NCBI GenBank assembly: GCA_033439765.1
Contig: JAULSN010000001.1
Coordinates: 4,650,001-4,714,000, forward strand
Source of the DNA: Lasiosphaeria ovina
Lineage: Eukaryota > Ascomycota > Sordariomycetes > Sordariales > Lasiosphaeriaceae
Reading direction: 5' to 3'
DNA: 64,000 bases
Shown here piece after piece: positions 1-9,652 of the stretch. Position 1 is the first letter of the stretch. Each line of letters starts with the position of its first letter. The notes beneath the pieces are model-generated. The model was not told where the DNA came from. It worked only from the letters and a program-made list of their open reading frames with translations, and did no database searches. Both the position numbers and the translations under genes were made by a program.

Positions 1-1
1 C

Positions 2-998
2 GGCCGGAGCGCGCCATCTCTTCTGAGTGGCTGGGAGGGCAGCGAGTCCCAGAAGCCACACTTTGTCATCGACGCCATCGACAACATCGACTCCAAGGTC
101 GAGCTGCTCAAGTACTGTTGGGACCACGGCCTGCCCGTCATCTCGTCCATGGGCGCCGGCACCAAGAGCGACCCCACGCGCATCATGGTCGGCGACATCG
201 GCACCAGCACCGACGACGGCCTCTCGCGCGCCACTCGCCGCCGCCTCAAGCTGCTGGGCGTCACCAGCGGCATCCCCGTCGTCTACTCGACCGAGAAGAT
301 GGGCGACGGCAAGGCCGCCCTGCTCCCGCTCCCTGACGACGAGTTCAAGAAGGGCTCCGTCGGCGACCTGGGGCCCCTGCCCGACTTTCGCGTGCGCATC
401 CTGCCCGTGCTGGGCACCATGCCCGCCGTTTTCGGATACACGGTCGCGAACCACGTCATCTTGAAGATCACCGGTATGCAGCCACCACAGACTTGCCTCG
501 GTCAGCAACTGACTATTCTCTCTAGGCTACCCGCTCGACTACGTCCCCGGCAAGGCGCGGGACAAGATGTACGACGGCATCCTGGCCTTTGTGCAGAGCG
601 TCGAGGAGAGCCTCGTGCGCGAGCACCACGGCCGAGCCTCAAACCTGTCGGTCGGGCTCAAGGTGCCGCTCACACACGGCGACATCGCCTTCCTCGTCGA
701 GGAGGTGTACCACGGCCGGAGCGTCGTCACGGGGATTCCCACCAAGCTCGTGCTGGTGCGGTGGCAGAAGCCGCCGCGTGGTAGCACGCTGGTCCGGATC
801 GCCGCCGGCGACGCGGAGCAGAGGTCGTCCGACGTCAGGCTGCGCGACCTCGTCGTCATGACCAAGGACGAGGCCACGCGCCACCAGAAGGAGGTGCTGC
901 AGGGCGACAAGTCTCCATGGGAGCTCTACGACGCTGCTGTTGTTGCTAAAGTCGAGGCGCGGCAGAAGGAAGTCGAGCCGTACGAGCATTACAGGTGA
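2..998 (+). CDS. tRNA threonylcarbamoyladenosine dehydratase (TcdA/Tcd1-Tcd2 family), 5' partial
   Basis: ThiF/E1-like enzyme that uses ATP to cyclise N6-threonylcarbamoyladenosine at tRNA position 37 (ct6A). The fungal Tcd1/Tcd2 proteins are associated with the mitochondrial outer membrane. The frame is open from base 2, so the N-terminal ATP-binding half lies outside the window. Exon 1 (2-473) carries the family stretch DAIDNIDSKVELL followed by VISSMGAGTKSDPTRI, the typical E1-like fold segment after the catalytic core. The intron is 474-525 (gtatgc...ctctctag) and the junction codon gives ITGYPLDY. Exon 2 (526-998) ends in a TGA at 996-998. It holds the region typical of Tcd proteins, with VPLTHGDIAFLVEEVYHG and a polar C-terminus. 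Which of the two fungal paralogues this is cannot be told from the fragment. The downstream neighbour is convergent. Confidence 0.88.
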
Positions 999-1358
999 TG
1001 CACGGGCACGACTCGGTGGCACACACCACTAGACTCGGGCAAGCCATTTCGGAGCATCAAAGCCTTGAGCATATCAGGCCAGGCCCGCTCGATGGCTCAC
1101 CCAACGTGTACCAAAAAATGGAGCGACTATATAATGCGAATCTACATGAAAGTACGCGCCGCTTTCGGCGGCATCTTGAGAGGGATACTACGGGGGATTT
1201 AGATGTTGCCTGTACGATTACATATACCCCCTCTTTTTAAAAAGCGTGTGCACGGTGGTGGGTATAAACCACTTCACTTTGGCGATAGATCTAGATCTAA
1301 TCCATGGAAGTCGCTCCTAGAGTAGACGGAAGAAAAACATACCCCTTTTTGATTAGTC

Positions 1359-1363
1359 ACACA

Positions 1364-1409
<46 letters not shown>
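1359..1409. repeat. (CA)n dinucleotide microsatellite
   Basis: About 50 bp of alternating CA with a single T interruption near 1369, in the 3' spacer of the tRNA dehydratase gene. Confidence 0.97.
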
Positions 1410-1411
<2 letters not shown>

Positions 1412-1520
1412 TATATTAAAAAGATCACACGCATGTATGAGCGCATGATATGAGGGAAAACTATGAGAGAATGCTGGGAGACGTCAAGACTATTCTCATC
1501 AAGGCAATCCATCCATAGCT

Positions 1521-1543
1521 GCCCTGCCCTGCCCTGCCCTGCC
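1521..1543. repeat. (GCCCT)n pentanucleotide microsatellite
   Basis: Four to five copies of GCCCT. It is one of several 5-bp tandem repeats in this window. Confidence 0.95.
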
Positions 1544-1730
1544 TGCACTGATGTGTTCTGTTCCGCTACGGAAAAAGAAAAAGATAGACGAGGCTGCTAT
1601 TTACCGCTTTTCGTGTTCGCTTGCTTGCTTGCTCCTTACATCTATGTTGTCCGTATAAGCTGATCCCTAGTGTGTGAATAACGAAAAGAAAAGAGAAGAG
1701 GTAAGCCCAATGCGTGAGTCCGGCAGAGGC

Positions 1731-1758
1731 AGACAGACAGACAGACAGACAGACAGAC
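1731..1758. repeat. (AGAC)7 tetranucleotide microsatellite
   Basis: Seven uninterrupted AGAC units. Confidence 0.97.
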
Positions 1759-1907
1759 CCTCTGGGTTGCGGAGAAGGGATAGATAGCCATCCTACACAC
1801 GGATGCATAACCACCCATCCCCCCCATTCCGCACCGAACCCGGATGAAGAAAGAAAGCAAAGAACCATCCACACATCTTCCCCCTGTCCACCCCTTCTGC
1901 CATGGCC

Positions 1908-3934
1908 TCACTTGGCCCTGCCGTCCTTGTCAGCCTGCTGCAGACGCATGGCGACGCCCTCGCACACGCGGCCGTCGTTGAACCACTTGGCCGCCGGCAG
2001 CATCTCGGCCGCCACCCAGCGCGCCGTCGTCGTGTGCGTGCTGCCCTCGCCAAACGGCTTGTGTGTCTTCTTGTCGCGGCGGAGGCGCGGCTGTTGCTTC
2101 TTGTCCTTGTCCTTGTCGACAATCGCGAGGTCCTCCATGGCAGCCTCCAGTTTCTCCTCGCCGCGATCACCCTTTTCGTCGTCGTGGCCACTGTCATTGC
2201 CATCACCGCTGTCATCCTCATCATGGGAATCGTCGTAGCCGTCGTCCTCGGCACTGCCGCTGCTGCTGCTGCTGCTGCCGCCGCGCGGAAACGACGTCAG
2301 CCCCTCGGCCAGCGCCTGGAACACGACCAGCTGGTCCTGCAGGAACTCGTCCACGGCACCGCCCTCCATGACCTCGTCGTACAGACTCTTAGTCACCTTG
2401 CGCGAGACGTCGGCGCTGACTGCCGCGGGACCATTACCACCGCCCCCTGATCCAGACTTGTTACCTCCTTTAGCTGCAGCAGCAGCTCCGCCCTTTTTGT
2501 TGCTGCTGATCTTGCTACTGCTACCGCCGCCTTTCGAGGCCGACGGCTTGGGCATCGACGTCAGAATGTCGCGGCCCCACCGCAGCGTCGCCGACCGCGC
2601 CACCAGCAGCACGTAGACGCGCGCGTCGGCACCGCTGTCCTCGACCAGCTTCAAGTGGATGTCGTCGGCGTCGACCTCGGGGAACAGCTCACCCAGGTCG
2701 GCCACCAGCGCGGCAGCCAGCGGCCCGTGCATGTCGGCCGGCACCACCATAGACACGTCGATGGCCGTGATGTCGTGCTCCTCGGGGGCTGGTGTCAGAC
2801 GATTGCGGCCGCTACCACTCCGCTTGGAGGCATTATTCTTCTTCTTGCCGCCGGTGTCGCGCGGCCGCAGCGTCTCGCCGCACCGCAGCGGGTGGATGCG
2901 CAGCGCGATGCTGCCGCGAGACGGTTTTCCTGCCGACCACCCGCGCGCGAGCAGCCGCCGCTCGACGCGCCAGCTGCTGCTGTTGCTGCTGCCGCCGCCG
3001 AAGGCGCTCTCGAGCGCCGGCAGCAGGACTTGGTCCAGGTACTCGAACGACGGCGACCACGACACGTTGGTGCCGCCCGAGATCTCGAGGTCGATGGGGG
3101 CGTACGGCTCGCCGGGGGCGCGAGTGGCAACAACAGCTCCAGCTCCAGAAACAGCAGTAGCAGGGGTGGTGTTATCTTCGCCTGCTGCTCCTCCTTTCTC
3201 TTCAGTGGCAGCCGCAGCCGCAGCCGCAGCCGCACCCGTCAGGAAATCGTCGTTTGTAGAGGCGATGCTGATGACGGGCTGCTCGCCGTTGAGGTCCCTT
3301 TTCGTCGGCGACGTGCCGTTGCCGCCGGCGAACAGCAGGAACGGGAACACGGCCTGGAAGATGAGCAGCGTGCTCGCGGCGGCCGAGTCGGCGCGGATCT
3401 TGAACGAGCGCCCCGCCAGCTCCGACGGCTTGCGCCGCGGCCGGAACTCGAGCGTGTGGCTCCCGACTGATAGCCCTCTCACCTCGGCGTCCGTCGCCTG
3501 CGCGAGCCATTCGATGGACGACACATGCTGTGATTTGAGGCCTGATGGGGTGTGGGGGTCGGGTTAGCTTCCTGTATTTCTTTTTCGGAATGCCTTGCTT
3601 GCTGGATGAGGGGGGAGGGGCAGGAACAAACGGTGGAAGGGAGGCGATGTCTTGGATTAGGTAGGTAGGTAGGTAGGCAGGCAGGTAGGCAGGTAGGCAG
3701 ACATGGCATGTGGTAAAGAGCGAGGGTCGGGATGAACAGTCAAAAAGGAAAAGGAAAAAAAAAAAAAAAAAGCATACCTCCGCCGCGGGGCCCCTCCCGG
3801 TTGCCCCGGACGTTCGTGATGCGAATCGGTATGGTCGTGACAGCAGCAAGCGAGCAGGCAATGCGCACCAGCTGGCCGCCGCCTTCGCCGGTGCGCCCAT
3901 CGATCTCGATGGGTTTGACTTTGGGCTCCTTCAT
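1908..3934 (-). CDS. RNA 3'-terminal phosphate cyclase (RtcA/RTC-domain family), enlarged
   Basis: RTC-family protein; RtcA enzymes convert an RNA 3'-phosphate to a 2',3'-cyclic phosphate through a covalent histidine-AMP intermediate. Exon 1 is 3778-3934 (ATG at 3934) and encodes the family opening IDGRTGEGGGQLVR (residues about 11-24) and TTIPIRITNVRGNR. The intron 3542-3777 is long (236 nt) and filled with a GTAG/GCAG tetranucleotide repeat and an A-tract. Exon 2 is 1908-3541, beginning GLKSQHVSSIEW, the usual GL-x-QH motif after the first strand. The retained catalytic-type TGEGGGQ loop argues for RtcA rather than the ribosome factor Rcl1. A C-terminal STHTTTARW (His near residue 555) probably matches the nucleophile region; this is inference. 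The product is 596 aa against roughly 340-400 in typical members. The excess lies in Ala/Gly/Ser/Lys- and Asp-rich insertions, for example an acidic run followed by KDKDKK. Activity is unproven. Confidence 0.85.
3658..3700. repeat. (GTAG/GCAG)n tetranucleotide repeat inside the cyclase intron
   Basis: Mixed GTAG and GCAG units lie within the 236-nt intron of the RTC-domain gene, 70-120 nt downstream of its donor. A poly-A run (about 3755-3771, plus-strand sense) lies next to the donor. Both would make intron length polymorphic. Confidence 0.9.
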
Positions 3935-5755
3935 GACTTGATCTCGCCTCTGTCCTTTTTTTTTTTTTTTGCTTTTTTTTTTCGGTGTGTGAAAATGGGG
4001 GGTTTTTTTTGTGTTGTCTTTGCCTACGTTTGCAAGAGTGTGCCCTTTTCGGGGCTGCGAGTTGTGCCGAGAACCTTGATGGCTGTGTCGCGTTGTGTGC
4101 CTGACAAAAGACGATGAGTGGCCAAGGTGAGGAAGGATGTTGACGCAGACACGGTCGCGGGGAAGAGCGTGCAAACGGATAGATGAATTAGGAATTCTTG
4201 GCCGCCTGGTTTTGTGCTTAGGTTGGCTTGTCTGGTGCACTGCACGGTGTTATAAATACAGTCTAACTATGTTGCTCCGTTCAGCTCACCCTGCTTTCAC
4301 AGTAGTACTGTTCACCTGAGGTCAGGTTCAGATGACTGGCCGTTGAGGAGTCATTCGGCCAAGTTAAGCTGAAAAGCCCCAAATAGACCAAGGCGCTGGA
4401 TCAGACGACAGGCGCCCAGATGAGGCTGAGAAGCTGCCAGATAGGATTGTTTGGTTTTGGCTAGTTTCCCTTCTGAAAGAATCTGAGAAAAGAGAAATGC
4501 GGTTTAGGCGGCTCCTTCCGCGGGTGGTCATCCTGCCCCGTGGAAGTACGACTGAAGCCGATCTTCCAACAAGGCAATTGCTTGCGGTGACTGGGATTTG
4601 ACGCTGCCGGAGACACTTGTGCAGCGGCCCGCCTGTCGTGCTACTCTGCCATGCAGGGGTCTCAGATCTAAGGCACAGCAAACCGAACTGCTGACGGAGT
4701 ATCCGTAGCTAAATAAATAAATAAATGACCATGTCTGAATTGTTCCTCAAATGAGCGATGAAGAACTAGAGACAATACCTCAAGAAATGAACTGATTGCG
4801 CCAACCATGATTTTCAAGCAATAGAACCTCGCGGTGCTCTTGCTTTCCCCACGCCCATCCATCATGATATTTCAAGACACCAACTTCCTCCTAGTACTTC
4901 TATCCTTCTAGCCTTCTATGGGGTATCAATTTTTCGGCCTAGCAGCCGGCACATATGATACAGCTAAGCCGCCCCCGTAAGCGACATGAAAGGCCACCAC
5001 CCGCACTAATGCCCAATAAACAAAACTCACACTTCCGGGTCGGATACCGTGGAAAGTAGAAGAAATGAGAAGCGGGACAAACCCATCACCAGATATTTTG
5101 ACTGGATGGCGTGTTTTGTTGCCTTTTCTTTAGAAAGAAGGCAAAAAGGAACAAAGTGAGAAGAAGAAGAAGCGCACACTTCCAACGCGGAGATCAAATA
5201 GAGAGTAATAAGAGAAGAAGATTTCATCAGCGTAACAGTTTTCGCGGAATACCATTAGAAGGAAAAGGCGTCATGATAGTGGGAGCACTTCTAGAGAGCA
5301 CCATTCCGAACCGGAGAACTAGAAATAGAGAATAATAATTAGAAAATTCATATCACCGCTTGTCAGGGGTATAGTCAGCACAAACAAGTCGTGGCGTCAC
5401 GGCTTGCCCACAGCCTTTTGAGAGGTAGGTAAACGGGAAAGGAAGGTATAAGCATAGGCTCGGGAAAGAGGGGGCAGGTGGGCAAGCTCCCGACCATGAG
5501 GCATCGCCAGTCGGCCTGTAAAACCAACCCGAAGACCTCAGAGCCACGCAGACATTGGGAACGGGACCCCAGGGGGGCAAGTGCACTCTACCCCGTTCAA
5601 TAATCGGCATGTGTTCTTCACCTTTGAGGGGTCTTCGGCGGATTCGACACTGCAGAGGCAAAGATACGACATCAGCAGGGGCTCGGTTCACGGCATTCTT
5701 ACCACTAGCCCTCAGTTTGGTGGCCGGGGCTCTGGGCAGCTGCGTTCGTTGTCAC
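3935..5755. other. Intergenic: upstream of the cyclase gene, downstream of the 5756-6676 gene
   Basis: T-rich tracts at about 3957-3982 lie just upstream of the cyclase ATG and could belong to its promoter or 5' leader. The rest holds only short frames with no recognisable protein. A TAGGTAGGT motif sits near 5424. Confidence 0.6.
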
Positions 5756-6676
5756 TCACATCTCCTTGGCCTTGTGCTTTAAAAACTTGTCAATTGCCGC
5801 GTTATTGCAAAAGGAGTGCTGGAATACCTTCTCCATAAGGGCGTGCCTCTCCTCGATCAGACGCTTCTCGCTGGCAATCAGACCAGCCCTCTCCTCCACT
5901 AGACTGTCTTCTAGCGCCGCGGTCTGGAGCTCGAGACTCGTCTTTTGCCATCTCCTGGCCCTGATCGACCGATCTGGAGCCAGGGGAGTGCGGGAAGCAG
6001 TAGCCGGTGCAACGACTGAGAGAATAGCTGGAGGAGCAGCTGGAGTCTGGGGGAAATACAAAGCCGAAGCAGGTGGGCGAGGAGTTGGTGGTGTAGCTTG
6101 GGCAATGTAGAGAGCCGAAGCAGCTGTAGCCTGGGCAGATGGAGTCTGAGGAGCTAGAGTTGGAAAAACGGGGAAAGCGGAAGCAGCTGGCGGAACAGCC
6201 GCGGAAGCAGTCGAGGGTGAGCAAATGTCTCTGAGCTTAGGACCAGCTTGCGGTGGAGGCTGAGCATGCTGAAGATTCGGGGAGCTGTACGACGGGAAGC
6301 GGCTTGGCGGCCCAGGAGGAGCCCAGTCGCACGGAGCATGATATGGAATCGGAGCGGGATATGTAGCTGGCGAGCCCGTCATGAAGGTGAATGCTTGAGC
6401 GGGGAGAGCGGTGGAATAAAAGCCGAAGCCAGCTGACCCCTGAAACTGGGTCCCGTAGACAGGAGGCTGGACCGAATGGGGGGCTCGAGGGTTGTTCCCG
6501 GCGTCCGGGTAGTAGGTGCCAGGGAAGAAAGGGCCGCAGGACCCCACCTCTTGGCTTGCGAGCCCGTTTGTTCCGAGGCCACCGGGACTACCGCCGGCAC
6601 CAGATATAGCGAGAGAGTAATGCCGACCAGCATTGGGAGAGTATTGACCAAAGCTGTCGTGCGTTGAGGAGTCCAT
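5756..6676 (-). CDS. Hypothetical Pro/Ala/Tyr-rich protein with C-terminal coiled coil
   Basis: A single uninterrupted frame with ATG at 6676 and TGA at 5756-5758, giving 306 aa. I do not recognise a family. The first 220 residues are low complexity, rich in Pro, Ala, Ser, Tyr and Gly with YSP/PSY-type motifs, suggesting an intrinsically disordered region. The last 80 residues change character: an Arg/Lys patch (SIRARRWQK) is followed by a charged heptad-like helix containing LEDSLVEERAGLIASEK and a basic tail FLKHKAKEM. This disordered-plus-coiled-coil layout is common in fungal scaffolding or nuclear proteins, but no function is assigned. Length, a true ATG and the compositional switch support a real gene. 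No intron signals are needed. Confidence 0.55.
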   Translation of the reverse strand: MDSSTHDSFGQYSPNAGRHYSLAISGAGGSPGGLGTNGLASQEVGSCGPFFPGTYYPDAGNNPRAPHSVQPPVYGTQFQGSAGFGFYSTALPAQAFTFMTGSPATYPAPIPYHAPCDWAPPGPPSRFPSYSSPNLQHAQPPPQAGPKLRDICSPSTASAAVPPAASAFPVFPTLAPQTPSAQATAASALYIAQATPPTPRPPASALYFPQTPAAPPAILSVVAPATASRTPLAPDRSIRARRWQKTSLELQTAALEDSLVEERAGLIASEKRLIEERHALMEKVFQHSFCNNAAIDKFLKHKAKEM

Positions 6677-8674
6677 GTTAACTTGGCAAGTGGTCCTTGC
6701 CGGGGTGTGTTGTTTGAGATTTGGCGTTCTCTTGGAAAGATGCGTTGCCTTGGGAGCAGTGTTGCCCTGACAGGCGTTGTTTGCGTGGGAGGATCGGAGA
6801 AGCGGCCTTGCTCGCCAAGTGGTTGATGCTTGGGGAGCGGCTGAGGTAACCTGAGAAACAGCTGGTCACCCTAATCTAGGAACTCCCGCCTGTTGCAGAC
6901 AAAGCCTGGACGTAAAAAACTTGGCGATCGAGCTCAGACGGGTGAAACAATGCCCATTTATGGTGGTCGGGACGACTACGATCTCGCCGTTTGTCTGCCC
7001 GAGAGCAGGTCGGTCGGTTTGGGCATCTGTTGAATGTCTCGAGGACACTGGAACTCCACCAATTCGCAGCTCATTGGACCCCCCAGAGTTCGGCCCTAGA
7101 CGTTTTCACTCAAGCCCGCATCAAAAGGAAACGATATCTGGCCGGCCAGCAGCAATGATTGGACAGACGGACGCGACTCGACCCCATTGGCAGGAAAACG
7201 GCTCTGCAAGTCGAGCAACCCTTTCTCAGCGCCCCTCTTGGGTGCTCTTTGAGTTGTCCACAAGACTTGTGCTTGCGCCATCTTGGGTTTATTTGGCCCG
7301 AGATGCGAGTGCCTAATGGGCTTGTGTGCCGGGTGTTGTCAGCAACTCATCTTGCTTTGAGGACACCAAGTGCTTGCCGCGATAAGGCGGTCTTTTCGCG
7401 ATCCTTGGTACATACCTAGGTAGGTACGTACCATATGTACCTATGTTTGGTCTGGAATCTCTGGATACACCAACTCCACATTCGACCCAACGTCAACCCC
7501 CATTCCCCAGTTCCAGATCCGGCGGTATAGTGTAAAGTACACTAAGTGTCTCCCGGGATCTAGGTAGCTGGATCCCGGGGTCCTGGGAGTGTCAGGGTCT
7601 AGCCCTCGAGGCACCCAACGCATCCCCGCATAACTAGCGGGCCAACCTCGCATCCCCGCGACGACGTTGACATTTTCCCACCAAAGGGGGAGAAAAAGCT
7701 CGCGCCCAACAGGATACTCGTCGTTTGTCCATGCAGGCAATGAGAGCGCAGCATCTCTGCACATACCCGGACGCCCGCAGTCACACTAGCAGTGCCTGTG
7801 ACAGGCCGCTTGAGGGATAGCGGTGGAAACCTGCGTGTGGTTTCTATGGCCGGGAGCTAGTGTTTCCGTCTGCAGGAAGTCCTCGACGGCCTGCCAGCAA
7901 CGAAGCCACAATACGGGTTCTGGATTCCCAGACAAGGCCGCCACCAGCGGTGCTGCAACCTATCGTCTAGGTCGGCGTACCTAGGTATTTCTGGCTCTGG
8001 TCGATATCTCGGGGTGGAGGGAAGTAAAAAAGACTCAGTCCGGTACCGGCAGGACCCTGGGCACTGAAGGTAAGGCAATTCCCAACAACATGTATGTAGG
8101 TAGGTATATGTATGTACTTCGTACCTGTCCGGCAGATATTGGGCCTAGCCAGGTCTCTTGGAACGATCACTGAACCGAGGCAGGCCGAAAGAGAAAAAGA
8201 TTGGTTGGGGAAGAGGGTCCTAGGCCACTCACACAATTCACGCTGGGAAGAGCGAGTTCAGGATCCATCTAGCACAAATACCCCATCTCTGCGCATATCA
8301 TTTCACATCGATGCCTGTCTATATTCAGGTTCAGGGGGATGACAAAAAGAAATTGCTTGGATTTCTGAATGATTTTCTATCAAGAAACGACCAGATAGTC
8401 AGGTATCTGTAGGGGTAATGTTGGCAAGGTAAGGAAATCAGGCTGGCATGGCCCTCCACTCGACCCATGGTGTGCAATCCAGGAAGATTTCGGAAGGCAA
8501 GTACAGTCCCTATCTGTCAATAGTTGCTCCTTCCTCTGACACGTAACAGGTGGGACATCCGGACACCACCTGATCATTGCACCCGCTGTTCGGGGAAGGA
8601 ATGCTCCGGCTGTCTCGCTCCATGAATGGATGGATGAATTATCGCACCTTCCTCCAATATACTAAGGAAATTTC
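6677..8674. other. Intergenic with TACCTAGGTA-type motifs; no gene recognised
   Basis: No frame here looks like a protein family. Structured elements are an inverted repeat at 7407-7441 with a TACCTAGGTAGGTACGTACC core, another TACCTAGGTA at 7978-7987, and GTAGGTAGGTA near 8096-8106. Confidence 0.55.
7407..7441. repeat. Inverted repeat with TACCTAGGTA core
   Basis: Arms GGTACAT (7407-7413) and ATGTACC (7435-7441) flank a core that itself contains the palindrome TACCTAGGTA and a nested GGTAC/GTACC. It could extrude as a cruciform. It belongs to the dispersed motif family described in the findings. Confidence 0.8.
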
Positions 8675-9562
8675 CTAAAATTCAACTAGATCTTCCATCC
8701 TCTCGTTGATTTCGACTGGGTAGACGAGATGGAAGGTACGGTGCTGGAGAGGACAGGATGCTGTTGCCACCGCGGCCAGGTCCAGAGACCGAGCTACCAC
8801 CTTCTCTTGCTGCTCTTCTATGGTGTCTGCGTGGGCCAATTCTGTGTCTGCAAGACGAGGATAGCGACCGAGTCGGTACTCGACAACATGGGCTAGCGTC
8901 GAATGCATCCTCGCCGCCTGTGATATTCGCTCGACATGCTGGTCAGCTGGCCGCATCAGTTCTGTCGAATCGCCCGATTTTCTGCCCGGGAAGTCAGTCA
9001 GGCATCCGCACTGGCAGACGACGTCGCAGTAATCAACCTACCTCGCAGACCTAGTCTCGGCGTCGATAGACCATGGTTCCAACGCGCCGCTGGTTGTGCC
9101 GCTTTCGGTCTCCTCGGCGACCAAGTCCTCGACACCGCATGCATGTGGCAGAGGCACAAGTACATCCAACCCCATGCTCCCGGGCTGTCTCCATGCCTCT
9201 CCGCCATTCGGCGCAGCAGAATGCATCGCTGACTCCTTGTCCTGCAGTACCATCTCTCGCCGCCCCCCGGTCGTCGCGTCTCCAAGAGCCCCCGAGACAT
9301 GGCCACCCCTTCTGTCGCCTTTACCTGAGACCAGGGCCCCACGGTTGTCCTCCGGGTGTTGGGGAGCAGTCCGCCTGTAAAAGGGACATCTAGGGCCCCA
9401 CTCCTCTGTCACACGGTCGTCAACAAGCCGTGTGGTCTCTGCATGATCACCAGCAGTATCAATACCCGGGCTTAGACTGAGGGAATATTTCGATGGCCCA
9501 TCGCCGCCAACCCCGGCCAACTCCTCACCGGTTCCTGGACTGTGTGTGACCAAATGACCCAT
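8675..9562 (-). CDS. Hypothetical two-exon protein, 5' end uncertain
   Basis: Two frames join at a good splice pair: exon 1 9042-9562, intron 8982-9041 (60 nt, GTAGGT donor, CTGAC branch, CAG acceptor), exon 2 8675-8981 ending TAG. The joined protein is 275 aa from the first ATG at 9562. The frame stays open upstream to about 9649, so the true start may lie in an upstream exon. The region 9700-10120 has further candidate exons, including ATG at about 10055 followed by a GTAAGA donor. No family is recognised. The N-terminal part is Gly/Ser/Thr-rich and polar. The C-terminal 100 residues look helical and contain HSTLAHVVEYRLGRYPRLAD and a terminal stretch with INERMEDLVEF. It may be a lineage-specific gene or the tail of a larger one. 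Confidence 0.42.
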
Positions 9563-9652
9563 TGCAGTGCAATAGGAGTCATCAGAGTTCAAGTGTAAAA
9601 GATACGAAGAAGAGAACCGGTCGACGTCGAGGTGCGAAAATATCTCTGCTCA

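Larger units (their letters stand above)
999..1907. other. Intergenic, convergent 3' ends, microsatellite-rich
   Basis: This spacer separates the dehydratase stop from the stop of the cyclase-like gene on the other strand. It contains a CA/TG tract, a CCTGC pentanucleotide tract and an AGAC tetranucleotide tract. Short frames here are low complexity, and I see no gene. Confidence 0.7.

Noticed and set aside
2063..3470. Several long frames antisense to the RTC-domain gene
   Set aside because: They are shadows of a GC-rich, repeat-rich coding exon.
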